DNA of 5,976 bases, taken from contig JAUXBM010000121.1 in assembly GCA_030619415.1 (NCBI GenBank), positions 1 to 5,976 on the forward strand. Direction: 5' to 3'. The notes under the pieces are model-generated. The model ran no database searches, was not told the DNA's origin, and worked only from the letters and a program-made list of their open reading frames with translations. Shown piece after piece: positions 1 through 5,593 of this stretch (its first letter is position 1; each line of letters opens with the position of its first letter). This stretch comes from Chlorobiota bacterium. GTDB taxonomy: Bacteria; Bacteroidota; Bacteroidia; Bacteroidales; F082. The translations under genes and the position numbers were made by a program.

Positions 1-228
1 ACCGGGACTATCGCTGCCATGTTCGGACTCGGATTTCCGATTGACGATGCTGTGCGTATGGGTGTTTTTATGCATGGTCTTGCAGGCGACCTGGCAGCAA
101 ATATCATAGGAGAAGATGGGCTTGTTGCAAGTGATATTATGGATCAACTTCCTGAATCCCTGAGAATTTATCGTGAAGAATTTGATTCAGTCATAGAAGA
201 TCATTATCATAGTATTCATATTATTTGA
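1..228 (+). CDS. nnrD: ADP/ATP-dependent NAD(P)H-hydrate dehydratase, C-terminal fragment (5' end outside window)
   Basis: Only the last 75 codons are present, read in the frame that is open from base 1; the gene starts left of the window. NnrD enzymes dehydrate the S form of damaged, hydrated NAD(P)H back to NAD(P)H in the cytoplasm, using ADP or ATP. The fragment has the diagnostic C-terminal core of the YjeF_C/carbohydrate-kinase fold: a TGTIAAM helix that in the family directly follows the catalytic GTGD motif (which would lie just outside the window), then GVFMHGLAGDLAA (fragment residues 21-33), then a GEDGLVASDIMDQLPESL segment (37-54) matching the usual 'G..G..A.Di...lP.al' ending. 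A tail of about 20 residues, ending in a His-containing HYHSIHII, extends past the usual domain end. Whether an NnrE epimerase domain is fused at the N-terminus cannot be seen. The stop codon overlaps the ribosome-binding site of the next gene, so the two are probably co-transcribed. Confidence 0.85.
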   Translation, partial: TGTIAAMFGLGFPIDDAVRMGVFMHGLAGDLAANIIGEDGLVASDIMDQLPESLRIYREEFDSVIEDHYHSIHII

Positions 229-230
229 GG
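227..230 (+). promoter_or_regulatory. Shine-Dalgarno site of the alcohol dehydrogenase gene
   Basis: GAGG lies five bases before the ATG at 236 and overlaps the TGA stop of nnrD (226-228). It fixes the start of the dehydrogenase gene and suggests that its translation is linked to that of nnrD. It is one of the few recognisable Shine-Dalgarno sites in the window. Confidence 0.5.
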
Positions 231-235
231 CTAAA

Positions 236-1249
236 ATGAAAGCATGGATTCTTAATAATCAAGCGCCAATTGAAAACTTACCGCTTGAACTGAAGGAGGT
301 TCTTAAACATGAACCGGGAATACATGAGATAAGAATACGAAATATTGTCTGTGGGGTATGCCGTACCGATATTCATATAGCTGAAGGTGACCTGCCACTT
401 AAAAAATCAACGTTAATTTTAGGCCATGAGATTGTTGGTGTCGTTGATAAAATTGGGGAACAGGTAACGAATTTCAATATTGGTGACAAGGTGGGCGTAA
501 CTTGGCTTAACAGTACCTGTGGTAAGTGTAAATTTTGTCTTTCTGATAGAGAAAATCTGTGCCCGAATGCGCATTTCACCGGCTGGGATGCAAACGGTGG
601 TTATGCTGAATTTAGTGTTGTCTCTGCTGATTTTGTTTTTCATCTTAACGAAACACAGTCGTTTGTAGAAATGGCACCGCTAATGTGTCCGGGTGTTGCC
701 GGATATCGTGCATTCCGTTTAACAGGGTTGCAACCGGGAGATAAATTGGGACTTTACGGTTTTGGACCTACTGCCAATTATGTACTGCAAGTAGCTAAAC
801 ATAAGAACATTGATGTGTATGTAATTACCCGTAGTGAAAAAAACAGGATGTCGGCAAAACAATCAGGCGCTGATTGGGTTGGAAGATACGAGGACAATAT
901 TCCTGAAATGTTGGATGGTAGCATTATCTTTCCGCCAGCCGGTAATTTAGTTTCCCACGCTTTATCGCAGTTGGACAGTGGGGGTAGGCTTGTATTGGGC
1001 CCGGTAACAATGACACCAATTGAAATTAAAGACTACAATCTCATCTGGCAGGAACGTTCTGTTATCAGTTTAGCGCATATCGCCAGAAAAGACTGCATCG
1101 AATTTCTGCAATTAGCAAATGAAATAAATTTCAAAATATCTATTGAGGTATTTCCATTTGAAGATCTGCAGGAAGCATTAATTAAGGTTAAACATGGAAA
1201 AGTAAATGGTAATGCTGTAATACAAATTGCGGAAGATGGAACATTTTAG
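236..1249 (+). CDS. Zinc-dependent medium-chain alcohol dehydrogenase (AdhP/CAD-like)
   Basis: A 337-residue cytoplasmic oxidoreductase that interconverts an alcohol and an aldehyde with NAD(P). The N-terminal GroES-like domain carries the catalytic zinc ligands C42 (in CGVCRTD), H64-E65 (in GHEIVG) and C151 (in MCPG). The structural zinc site is C95, C98, C101 and C109, with the classic x2, x2, x7 spacing. A Rossmann domain begins near residue 170 with the nucleotide loop GFGPTA (175-180), a variant of GxGxxG. The second strand ends in ITRSEKNR (197-204), with no acidic residue at the usual NAD-selecting position, so NADP(H) preference is plausible but inferred. Length and motif order match the 'zinc-binding alcohol dehydrogenase family' close to AdhP and cinnamyl-alcohol-type enzymes. 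The substrate cannot be read from sequence. The gene follows nnrD by 7 nt, and its last bases are shared with the start of the glycosylase gene. Confidence 0.9.
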   Translation: MKAWILNNQAPIENLPLELKEVLKHEPGIHEIRIRNIVCGVCRTDIHIAEGDLPLKKSTLILGHEIVGVVDKIGEQVTNFNIGDKVGVTWLNSTCGKCKFCLSDRENLCPNAHFTGWDANGGYAEFSVVSADFVFHLNETQSFVEMAPLMCPGVAGYRAFRLTGLQPGDKLGLYGFGPTANYVLQVAKHKNIDVYVITRSEKNRMSAKQSGADWVGRYEDNIPEMLDGSIIFPPAGNLVSHALSQLDSGGRLVLGPVTMTPIEIKDYNLIWQERSVISLAHIARKDCIEFLQLANEINFKISIEVFPFEDLQEALIKVKHGKVNGNAVIQIAEDGTF

Positions 1250-1829
1250 CCTCACTGAAAAACAAGAGTCACTCGATGTTCTTAATTACCAGATCAGGGC
1301 TTGTAAAAAGTGCAGTTTGTCTGTTACCCGAAAACATGCGCTTACAGGTGAAGGGAATATTGATGCCAGTATTATGTTTGTTGCACTTTCTCCGGGAGTA
1401 AAAGAAGATTCACAAAATCGAATGTTTGTTGGTCCCTCCGGTCAGGTTTTTAATAAATTATTACATGCAGCCGGAATCGACAGGGAATTGGTCTTTATGA
1501 CTAATTTGGTAAAATGCATGTTGCCGAAGAATCGAAAGCCGAAGATGGATGAAATAGAATTGTGCAGCCAATTTTTAAACGATGAAATATCCATAATCCA
1601 TCCTGAAGTGATTGTGCCTTTAGGTTCTTATGCAACCAGGGCAATTTTAATAAAATACCATGCTGACCCTCAATCGACAGAAATGAGTTTTGCCAACATA
1701 AATGGCAAACTATTATCAACCGACAACGAAAAAATATTTCCATTACCCCATCCTGCCTCCCTTCTTTATAACCCATCGTTTGAAGCGGATACAATTGAGA
1801 AATATAAAAAGCTAAAAATTTATTTGTAA
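1236..1829 (+). CDS. Uracil-DNA glycosylase superfamily protein, family-4-like, 4Fe-4S
   Basis: A 197-residue protein of the family that excises uracil from DNA to start base-excision repair. The four cluster cysteines are C23 and C26 (CKKC), then C94 and C110, with the Cx2C and Cx15C spacing I know from thermophilic family 4 enzymes. Other motifs are SPGVKED (52-58), MFVGPSGQ (63-70, keeping the Phe that normally stacks on uracil), TNLVKC (89-94), and a C-terminal PLPHPAS with H172. The first motif reads VALSPG where family 4 has GEAPG, so a conserved active-site acid is replaced by Leu; activity on uracil is therefore less certain. I chose the ATG at 1236. A TTG at 1227 is also open, with an in-frame stop just before it at 1218, but neither has a well-spaced Shine-Dalgarno site. 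The gene overlaps the end of the dehydrogenase gene by 14 nt, suggesting translational coupling. Confidence 0.82.
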   Translation: MEHFSLTEKQESLDVLNYQIRACKKCSLSVTRKHALTGEGNIDASIMFVALSPGVKEDSQNRMFVGPSGQVFNKLLHAAGIDRELVFMTNLVKCMLPKNRKPKMDEIELCSQFLNDEISIIHPEVIVPLGSYATRAILIKYHADPQSTEMSFANINGKLLSTDNEKIFPLPHPASLLYNPSFEADTIEKYKKLKIYL

Positions 1830-1876
1830 TGTGGGAAGAAATTCTGAATTGAACAAAAGTACAAAACTGAGAAACC

Positions 1877-2743
1877 ATGAAAACTTATCTCGATTGTTTA
1901 CCCTGTTTTATGAGACAGGCCTTGTGGGCAGGACGCATTGCCACGGATGATGAAAAAAAGATAAAAGAACTTCTTGATCATGTTGGATGTATGCTGCAGG
2001 ATATTCCAATGGATAGTACGCCTCCCCAAACCGGTGATCTTATTTACCGGAAAATAAGGGAAATAACAGGTGTTTTCGATCCTTACAAAAAGATTAAACA
2101 AGCAAATATAAAAGATGCATTGAAGCTGTATCCCGAATTAAAGCAAATTGTGAATAAATCAGATAACAGGCTTCTCACAGCTATTCGCATCGCGATTGCA
2201 GGCAACATCATTGATTTTGGGGTTAATAAAACATTTAATCTTGAAGAAGATATCCGGAAAATACTGAAACAGGATTTTGCCATCTTTCATTTTCAACAAT
2301 TTGTAGAGCAACTCGAACGTGCTCAATCAATTTTATATCTCGGTGATAACGCCGGCGAATCTGTTTTTGATAAAATCCTGATCGGGGAACTGGGCAAACC
2401 CGTCACTTATGTAGTGCGCGAAACGCCTGTTATTAATGACGTAACCTTTTCTGATGCTGTGGACTCGGGTTTGGATCAGGTTGCAAAAATCATCTCTTCG
2501 GGCAGTTCGGCACCGGGCACAATACTTAATTTATGTAATGACGAATTTATTCGTCAATTTGAAAAAGCCGATATGATCATTAGCAAAGGTCAGGGAAACT
2601 ATGAAGGGCTTTCAGCTGTTGACCGGCCTGTATTTTTTCTTTTAAAGGCTAAATGCGAGGTTATTGCGAAGCATTTGAATGTAAAAGAAGACGATATCGT
2701 ACTCAAAATCTCGGATAAAATCTCTCAAAGATCAATACAATGA
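1877..2743 (+). CDS. DUF89/ARMT1-like metal-dependent phosphatase (prokaryotic subfamily I)
   Basis: A 288-residue protein of the DUF89 family (COG1578), metal-dependent phosphatases proposed to remove damaged or unwanted phosphometabolites. Visible features are an N-terminal DCLPCF with C7 and C10 (the CxxC typical of archaeal and bacterial stand-alone members), an all-helical N-terminal region, AGNIIDFG (108-115), the metal motif GDNAGE (156-161, D157 and N158), PVINDVTFSDA (184-194, with D193 the likely third ligand), SKGQGNYE (236-243) and LLKAKC (255-260). The length is normal. The ATG at 1877 is supported because the CxxC motif sits at the extreme N-terminus, as in homologues; the preceding GAGA is a weak ribosome site. 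The gene lies 47 nt after the glycosylase gene and overlaps the adenosyltransferase gene by 4 nt. The physiological substrate is unknown. The linkage hints at a phosphorylated metabolite tied to corrinoid or nucleotide cofactor metabolism, which is inference. Confidence 0.85.
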   Translation: MKTYLDCLPCFMRQALWAGRIATDDEKKIKELLDHVGCMLQDIPMDSTPPQTGDLIYRKIREITGVFDPYKKIKQANIKDALKLYPELKQIVNKSDNRLLTAIRIAIAGNIIDFGVNKTFNLEEDIRKILKQDFAIFHFQQFVEQLERAQSILYLGDNAGESVFDKILIGELGKPVTYVVRETPVINDVTFSDAVDSGLDQVAKIISSGSSAPGTILNLCNDEFIRQFEKADMIISKGQGNYEGLSAVDRPVFFLLKAKCEVIAKHLNVKEDDIVLKISDKISQRSIQ

Positions 2744-3255
2744 AAGGATATATTCAGGTTTATACCGGCAATGGAAAGGGGAAAACAACTGCGGCATTTG
2801 GCCAGGCTTTAAGAGCCGAAGGCGCGGGGCTTAAAGTTTTTATTGGTCAGTTTGTGAAAGGTAAAACCTATAACGAAAATGTAGCAATTACCAAATACCT
2901 GAAAAATATAACCATAAAACAATTTGGTTTGGGATGTTTTATTGTAAATACCCCAACAGAAGATGACATCAGTGCAGCCAGAAAGGGTCTTGAAGAAATG
3001 CGGAAAATCATTCAAAATGGAAAGCATGATGTGGTTATCATGGATGAAGTGAATATTGCCTTGTACTATAAATTATTCGAAATTGATGAATTGATCGAAC
3101 TAATGAAAAGCAAACCCGATCATGTCGAATTAATCCTCACCGGAAGATATGCACCGCAGGAAATTATTGATATTGCTGATCTGGTCACTGAAATGAAAGA
3201 AGTTAAACATTACTACCAGGACGGGATACAGGCCAGGGAAGGAATAGAATTTTAG
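2740..3255 (+). CDS. cobO: Corrinoid adenosyltransferase, CobO/BtuR (CobA) type
   Basis: A 171-residue cytoplasmic enzyme that transfers the 5'-deoxyadenosyl group of ATP to the cobalt of a reduced corrinoid, giving adenosylcobalamin or its precursor. The P-loop GNGKGKTT is at 10-17, a Walker-B-like VVIMDEVN at 98-105, LTGRYAP at 133-139, DLVTEMKEVKHYY at 147-159 and the family's C-terminal signature AREGIEF at 165-171. It is about 25 residues shorter than the Salmonella CobA protein, mainly because the N-terminal extension is missing; the core is complete. Its ATG overlaps the phosphatase stop codon (ATGA at 2740-2743), a standard translational-coupling arrangement, and there is no independent Shine-Dalgarno site. 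It could serve de novo cobamide synthesis or salvage; no other cobamide genes are in the window, so salvage or assimilation is at least as likely. Confidence 0.93.
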   Translation: MKGYIQVYTGNGKGKTTAAFGQALRAEGAGLKVFIGQFVKGKTYNENVAITKYLKNITIKQFGLGCFIVNTPTEDDISAARKGLEEMRKIIQNGKHDVVIMDEVNIALYYKLFEIDELIELMKSKPDHVELILTGRYAPQEIIDIADLVTEMKEVKHYYQDGIQAREGIEF

Positions 3256-3268
3256 ACTCCCATCCATA

Positions 3269-3284
3269 TCAAGAAATATCTTGA
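3269..3284 (+). terminator. Weak hairpin after cobO, possible transcription end
   Basis: TCAAGA and TCTTGA form a 6-bp perfect inverted repeat around an AATA loop, 13 nt after the cobO stop. The stem is AT-rich and no clear T-run follows, so it is at best a poor intrinsic terminator. Its position between the two gene blocks is its main support. Confidence 0.22.
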
Positions 3285-3349
3285 ATTATCTCAATAATTA
3301 TGTTAAGGGTTTGGTAGCTGTTATTCAGCAGGTTCAATACAATACAATG

Positions 3350-3357
3350 TAATTTTG
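3350..3357 (+). promoter_or_regulatory. Bacteroidota-type -7 promoter element (TAnnTTTG)
   Basis: TAATTTTG matches the Bacteroidota -7 consensus TAnnTTTG exactly and lies 38 nt before the ATG of the DUF5320 gene, in the only gap over 50 nt in the window. It would give a leader of about 30 nt. No convincing -33 TTTG is found at the usual 19-21 bp distance; the nearest TTTG, at 3310-3313, is too far away. A short tandem CAATA repeat (3335-3348) sits directly upstream. It may drive the whole right-hand block. Confidence 0.4.
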
Positions 3358-3382
3358 TTATCGAATTAACTATGTAAAGTTT

Positions 3383-3388
3383 AAAGGA
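3383..3388 (+). promoter_or_regulatory. Shine-Dalgarno site of the DUF5320 gene
   Basis: AAAGGA lies seven bases before the ATG at 3396. It is the best-spaced ribosome-binding site in the window and supports translation of this very small gene. Confidence 0.5.
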
Positions 3389-3395
3389 AAAAACA

Positions 3396-3554
3396 ATGCC
3401 ACGATTTGACAAAACAGGCCCGCAAGGTAAAGGCCCGAAAACAGGTAGGGGACAGGGAGATTGTGATGACAAAAAATCCTCTCGAAGCAAGTCTGACCAA
3501 AACAATGAAAGCTGGCTGGATTTATTCTTAAGGGTTTTAAGATTGATAAAATGA
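3396..3554 (+). CDS. DUF5320-family small protein (52 aa)
   Basis: A 52-codon gene easily missed because of its size. Its N-terminus begins MPRFDKTGPQGKGPKTGRGQ and continues GDC, matching the Gly/Pro-rich signature of DUF5320 proteins (MPRFDxTGPxGxGPxTGRGxGxC). The single Cys is residue 23. A charged, Ser- and Asp-rich linker (24-39) follows, then a hydrophobic amphipathic stretch, WLDLFLRVLRLIK (40-52), which may form a helix. DUF5320 proteins, as I recall them, are small, of unknown function, and often found next to NifX-like and Mrp-type genes in anaerobes; here the NifX-like gene begins 31 nt downstream. A well-placed AAAGGA ribosome site supports expression. Many relatives have a longer coiled-coil tail, so this is a short form. 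A role as a partner or chaperone of the neighbouring cluster-binding protein is inference. Confidence 0.82.
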   Translation: MPRFDKTGPQGKGPKTGRGQGDCDDKKSSRSKSDQNNESWLDLFLRVLRLIK

Positions 3555-3568
3555 TAAGAGGTACGCAT

Positions 3569-3582
3569 AAGATTTAATAAAT
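3569..3582 (+). repeat. 14-bp leader repeat, copy 1
   Basis: AAGATTTAATAAAT occurs here, ending 3 nt before the ATG at 3586, and again at 3951-3964 upstream of the next gene. It is AT-rich and may be chance or a shared A/T-rich translation leader. Confidence 0.4.
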
Positions 3583-3585
3583 AAA

Positions 3586-3930
3586 ATGTTACCCATGCAA
3601 AAAATCGCGATACCTGTTTTGGATCATAAATTAAGTCCGCATTTTGCAAGCAGTCCGCTGTTTAAAATTTTTCTTGTGGAAAATGAGGTAATCGTTAAAG
3701 AATCTTTAATGCAACGGCCTTCTCAACTATCAGAATCATTACCTGTCTGGCTGGCAAAAGTAGGTGTAACGGATGTCATCACCAGGGGGATTGGACACGG
3801 AGAAATTAATTTATTTAATCAGCATAAAATAAATGTATTTGTGGGCGTAATACCTGATAATCCGAATGATTTGGTGCAGGAATATATCAATGGCACACTT
3901 GAAACCCATGACGAACAGATAGTCAATTGA
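3586..3930 (+). CDS. NifX/NifB-family molybdenum-iron cluster-binding protein
   Basis: A 114-residue single-domain protein of the dinitrogenase iron-molybdenum cofactor family, whose studied members bind and carry Fe-S or FeMo-cofactor precursors. It shows the N-terminal strand KIAIPV (6-11), an SPHF motif (17-20) where relatives usually have HFG, a central GVTDVITRGIGHGEINLF (60-77) corresponding to the family's 'gvd.vi..g.G..a...l' segment, and the KINVFVGV strand (80-87). There are no cysteines. No nitrogenase genes are visible, so a housekeeping or orphan metal-cluster role is more likely than nitrogen fixation. The start could be the ATG at 3586 or the one at 3595; the second gives MQKIAIPV, closer to the usual family start, and neither has a Shine-Dalgarno site. 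It sits between the DUF5320 gene and a thioesterase gene, probably in one operon. Confidence 0.8.
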   Translation: MLPMQKIAIPVLDHKLSPHFASSPLFKIFLVENEVIVKESLMQRPSQLSESLPVWLAKVGVTDVITRGIGHGEINLFNQHKINVFVGVIPDNPNDLVQEYINGTLETHDEQIVN

Positions 3931-3950
3931 TTGGCTTCCTGGTTTAAGCG

Positions 3951-3964
3951 AAGATTTAATAAAT
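3951..3964 (+). repeat. 14-bp leader repeat, copy 2
   Basis: An exact second copy of AAGATTTAATAAAT, ending 9 nt before the ATG of the thioesterase gene. See copy 1 at 3569-3582. Confidence 0.4.
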
Positions 3965-3973
3965 TAAGATTGG

Positions 3974-4384
3974 ATGATAGTATCGAAAAGTAAAATCAGG
4001 ATCAGGTACGATGAAGTTGACAAAATGGGTTATGTGTATCATGGCAACTATGCAAAATATTATCATATCAGCAGGACAGAGTTACTGCGGAAAATAGGAA
4101 TCAGTGACAGGGAATTGGAAACACATGATATTTTGTTACCGGTTATCGAGCTGAATATAAAATATTTAAAACCTGTCTTTTATGATGATATCATCACCAT
4201 TCGAACTTCTTTGCATAATATTCCAACCAGCAGAATGATATTTCATCATGAGGTTCGCAGCAATACGAATGAAATAATTAACCAAGCCACCAGTACAGTA
4301 GCTTTTGTAGATATCAATACACGTAAGCCGATGAAGGCTCCCCAGTTTATTGTAAATAAAATAAAATCATACATAGAAAAATAA
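3974..4384 (+). CDS. Hotdog-fold acyl-CoA thioesterase (4HBT, YbgC/FadM-like)
   Basis: A 136-residue cytoplasmic protein of the 4-hydroxybenzoyl-CoA thioesterase family, which hydrolyses acyl-CoA thioesters. The N-terminal signature RIRYDEVDKMGYVYHGNYAK (9-28) contains the expected catalytic acid D16 followed by the MGYVYHGNY loop and the start of the hotdog helix (YYHISRTELLRKIG). Further strands are ELNIKYLKPVFYDDIITIRT (about 59-78) and a C-terminal ATSTVAFVDINTRKPMKAP (about 105-123), both typical of YbgC-like members. Length is normal. The ATG at 3974 follows the NifX-like gene by 43 nt with no strong ribosome site, and the gamma-lyase gene begins 10 nt later. The substrate is unknown; short-chain acyl-CoA, for instance one derived from the 2-oxoacid made by the next enzyme, is possible but inferred. 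Confidence 0.87.
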   Translation: MIVSKSKIRIRYDEVDKMGYVYHGNYAKYYHISRTELLRKIGISDRELETHDILLPVIELNIKYLKPVFYDDIITIRTSLHNIPTSRMIFHHEVRSNTNEIINQATSTVAFVDINTRKPMKAPQFIVNKIKSYIEK

Positions 4385-4394
4385 AACCATTAAA

Positions 4395-5582
4395 ATGAAC
4401 ACAAAAAATTTAGGATTTAATTCAAAATTAATTCATGCAGGCGATTACCAGGATGAATTTGGTAGCCCGGTTACCCCAATTTACCAGACTTCAACATTTT
4501 CATTTAGAAATGCACAACACGGTGCTGATTTATTTGCAGGAAAAGAGAAAGGCTATATTTATACAAGAATTGGCAACCCGACAATAAATGTGCTGGAGAA
4601 TAAACTGGCAGAGCTGGAAAACGGCTATCGTGGAATTGCACTGGCATCAGGAATGGCAGCAGTATCAACTGTTTATATGGCAGTATTGGGTCAGGGTGAT
4701 CACATGATCAGTACAGGTGCGGTTTACGGCCCAAGCCGTGGCGTAATGGAAACCCATTTTTCAAAATTTGGCGTTGAATATTCTTACATCGACACTTCCG
4801 ACCTCGAGTTGATTGAAAAATCCATCAAGCCAAATACGAAACTACTTTACCTCGAAACGCCCGCCAATCCAACAATACAATTAACCGATATTAAAAAAGC
4901 TTCAGAAATCGCACACAAACACAATATCCTGGTTTGTGTTGACAATACTTTCTGCAGTCCCTATCTTCAAAAACCACTTGATCTTGGGGCCGATATTGTC
5001 CTGCATTCCTTAACTAAATTTATTAATGGCCATGCCGATATTGTGGGTGGCGCTATTGTTGCAAAAGACGAAGAAATCTACAACTCCATCCGTAAAGCAA
5101 TGGTTTATGTGGGAGGAAACATGGATCCGCATCAGGCATTTATGGTGATCAGGGGAGTGAAAACATTGTCGTTACGGATTGACAAAGCACAGGAAAGTGC
5201 AATGAAAGTTGCCGAATACCTTGAAAAACATCCAAAAGTTGAATGGATAAAATATCCGGGTCTAAAGTCATTTGAGCAATATGAACTGGCGAAGGAACAA
5301 ATGAATGGATTCGGCAGCATGATCAGCTTTGGCCTTAAAGGTGGCTACGAAGCCGGTAAAACCTTGATGGATAATGTTCACCTTGCAACCCTGGCAGTTT
5401 CGCTTGGTGGCGTTGAAACCTTAATCCAACACCCCGCTTCCATGACTCACGCGGCTGTATCAAAAGAAGATAAATTGGCCGCGCAAATTACAGATGGGCT
5501 GGTAAGGTATTCGGTAGGAATTGAAGATGTTGAAGATTTGATTAACGATCTTGACAATGCATTGGAAAAAGTAAATCATTAA
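4395..5582 (+). CDS. Trans-sulfuration-family PLP enzyme (methionine gamma-lyase / cystathionine gamma-lyase-like)
   Basis: A 395-residue PLP enzyme of the Cys/Met metabolism family. Members cleave or replace the gamma substituent of sulfur amino acids; methionine gamma-lyase yields 2-oxobutyrate, ammonia and methanethiol. Visible features are YTR at 56-58 (phosphate contact from the neighbouring subunit), SGM at 85-87, Y111 stacking on the cofactor, LETPANP at 153-159, D183 in VDNTF, the Schiff-base K208 in HSLTKFINGHADIVGG, and R371 for the substrate carboxylate. Length matches methionine gamma-lyases (about 398). Against that exact assignment, the position of the lyase Cys (Pseudomonas putida C116) is P113, and the Lys-Asp pair (K240-D241) appears to be Met-Val. 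Cystathionine gamma-lyase, gamma-synthase or another sulfhydrylase therefore remains possible. It is 10 nt after the thioesterase gene and 11 nt before the CGGC gene. Confidence 0.87.
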   Translation: MNTKNLGFNSKLIHAGDYQDEFGSPVTPIYQTSTFSFRNAQHGADLFAGKEKGYIYTRIGNPTINVLENKLAELENGYRGIALASGMAAVSTVYMAVLGQGDHMISTGAVYGPSRGVMETHFSKFGVEYSYIDTSDLELIEKSIKPNTKLLYLETPANPTIQLTDIKKASEIAHKHNILVCVDNTFCSPYLQKPLDLGADIVLHSLTKFINGHADIVGGAIVAKDEEIYNSIRKAMVYVGGNMDPHQAFMVIRGVKTLSLRIDKAQESAMKVAEYLEKHPKVEWIKYPGLKSFEQYELAKEQMNGFGSMISFGLKGGYEAGKTLMDNVHLATLAVSLGGVETLIQHPASMTHAAVSKEDKLAAQITDGLVRYSVGIEDVEDLINDLDNALEKVNH

Positions 5583-5593
5583 CCGCGAATCAA

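Noticed and set aside
1227..1235. TTG at 1227 as the start of the glycosylase gene, adding three residues
   Set aside because: The ATG at 1236 is a stronger start codon, and the extra residues add no family motif. There is no well-spaced ribosome site for either, so the choice is modest rather than firm.
1501..1878. Minus-strand open frame of 125 codons opposite the glycosylase gene
   Set aside because: The plus strand has conserved Fe-S cysteines and glycosylase motifs; the antisense frame is unsupported.
3526..3542. Perfect 6-bp inverted repeat (TCTTAA / TTAAGA) with a 5-nt loop near the end of the DUF5320 gene
   Set aside because: It lies inside the coding sequence, is AT-rich and has no T-run after it. 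It is probably chance and too weak for a terminator or attenuator call.
3269..3649. Minus-strand open frame of 126 codons across the gap and the DUF5320 gene
   Set aside because: It lies opposite a recognisable DUF5320 gene and the start of the NifX-like gene, and its translation shows no familiar domain. It looks like an AT-rich shadow.
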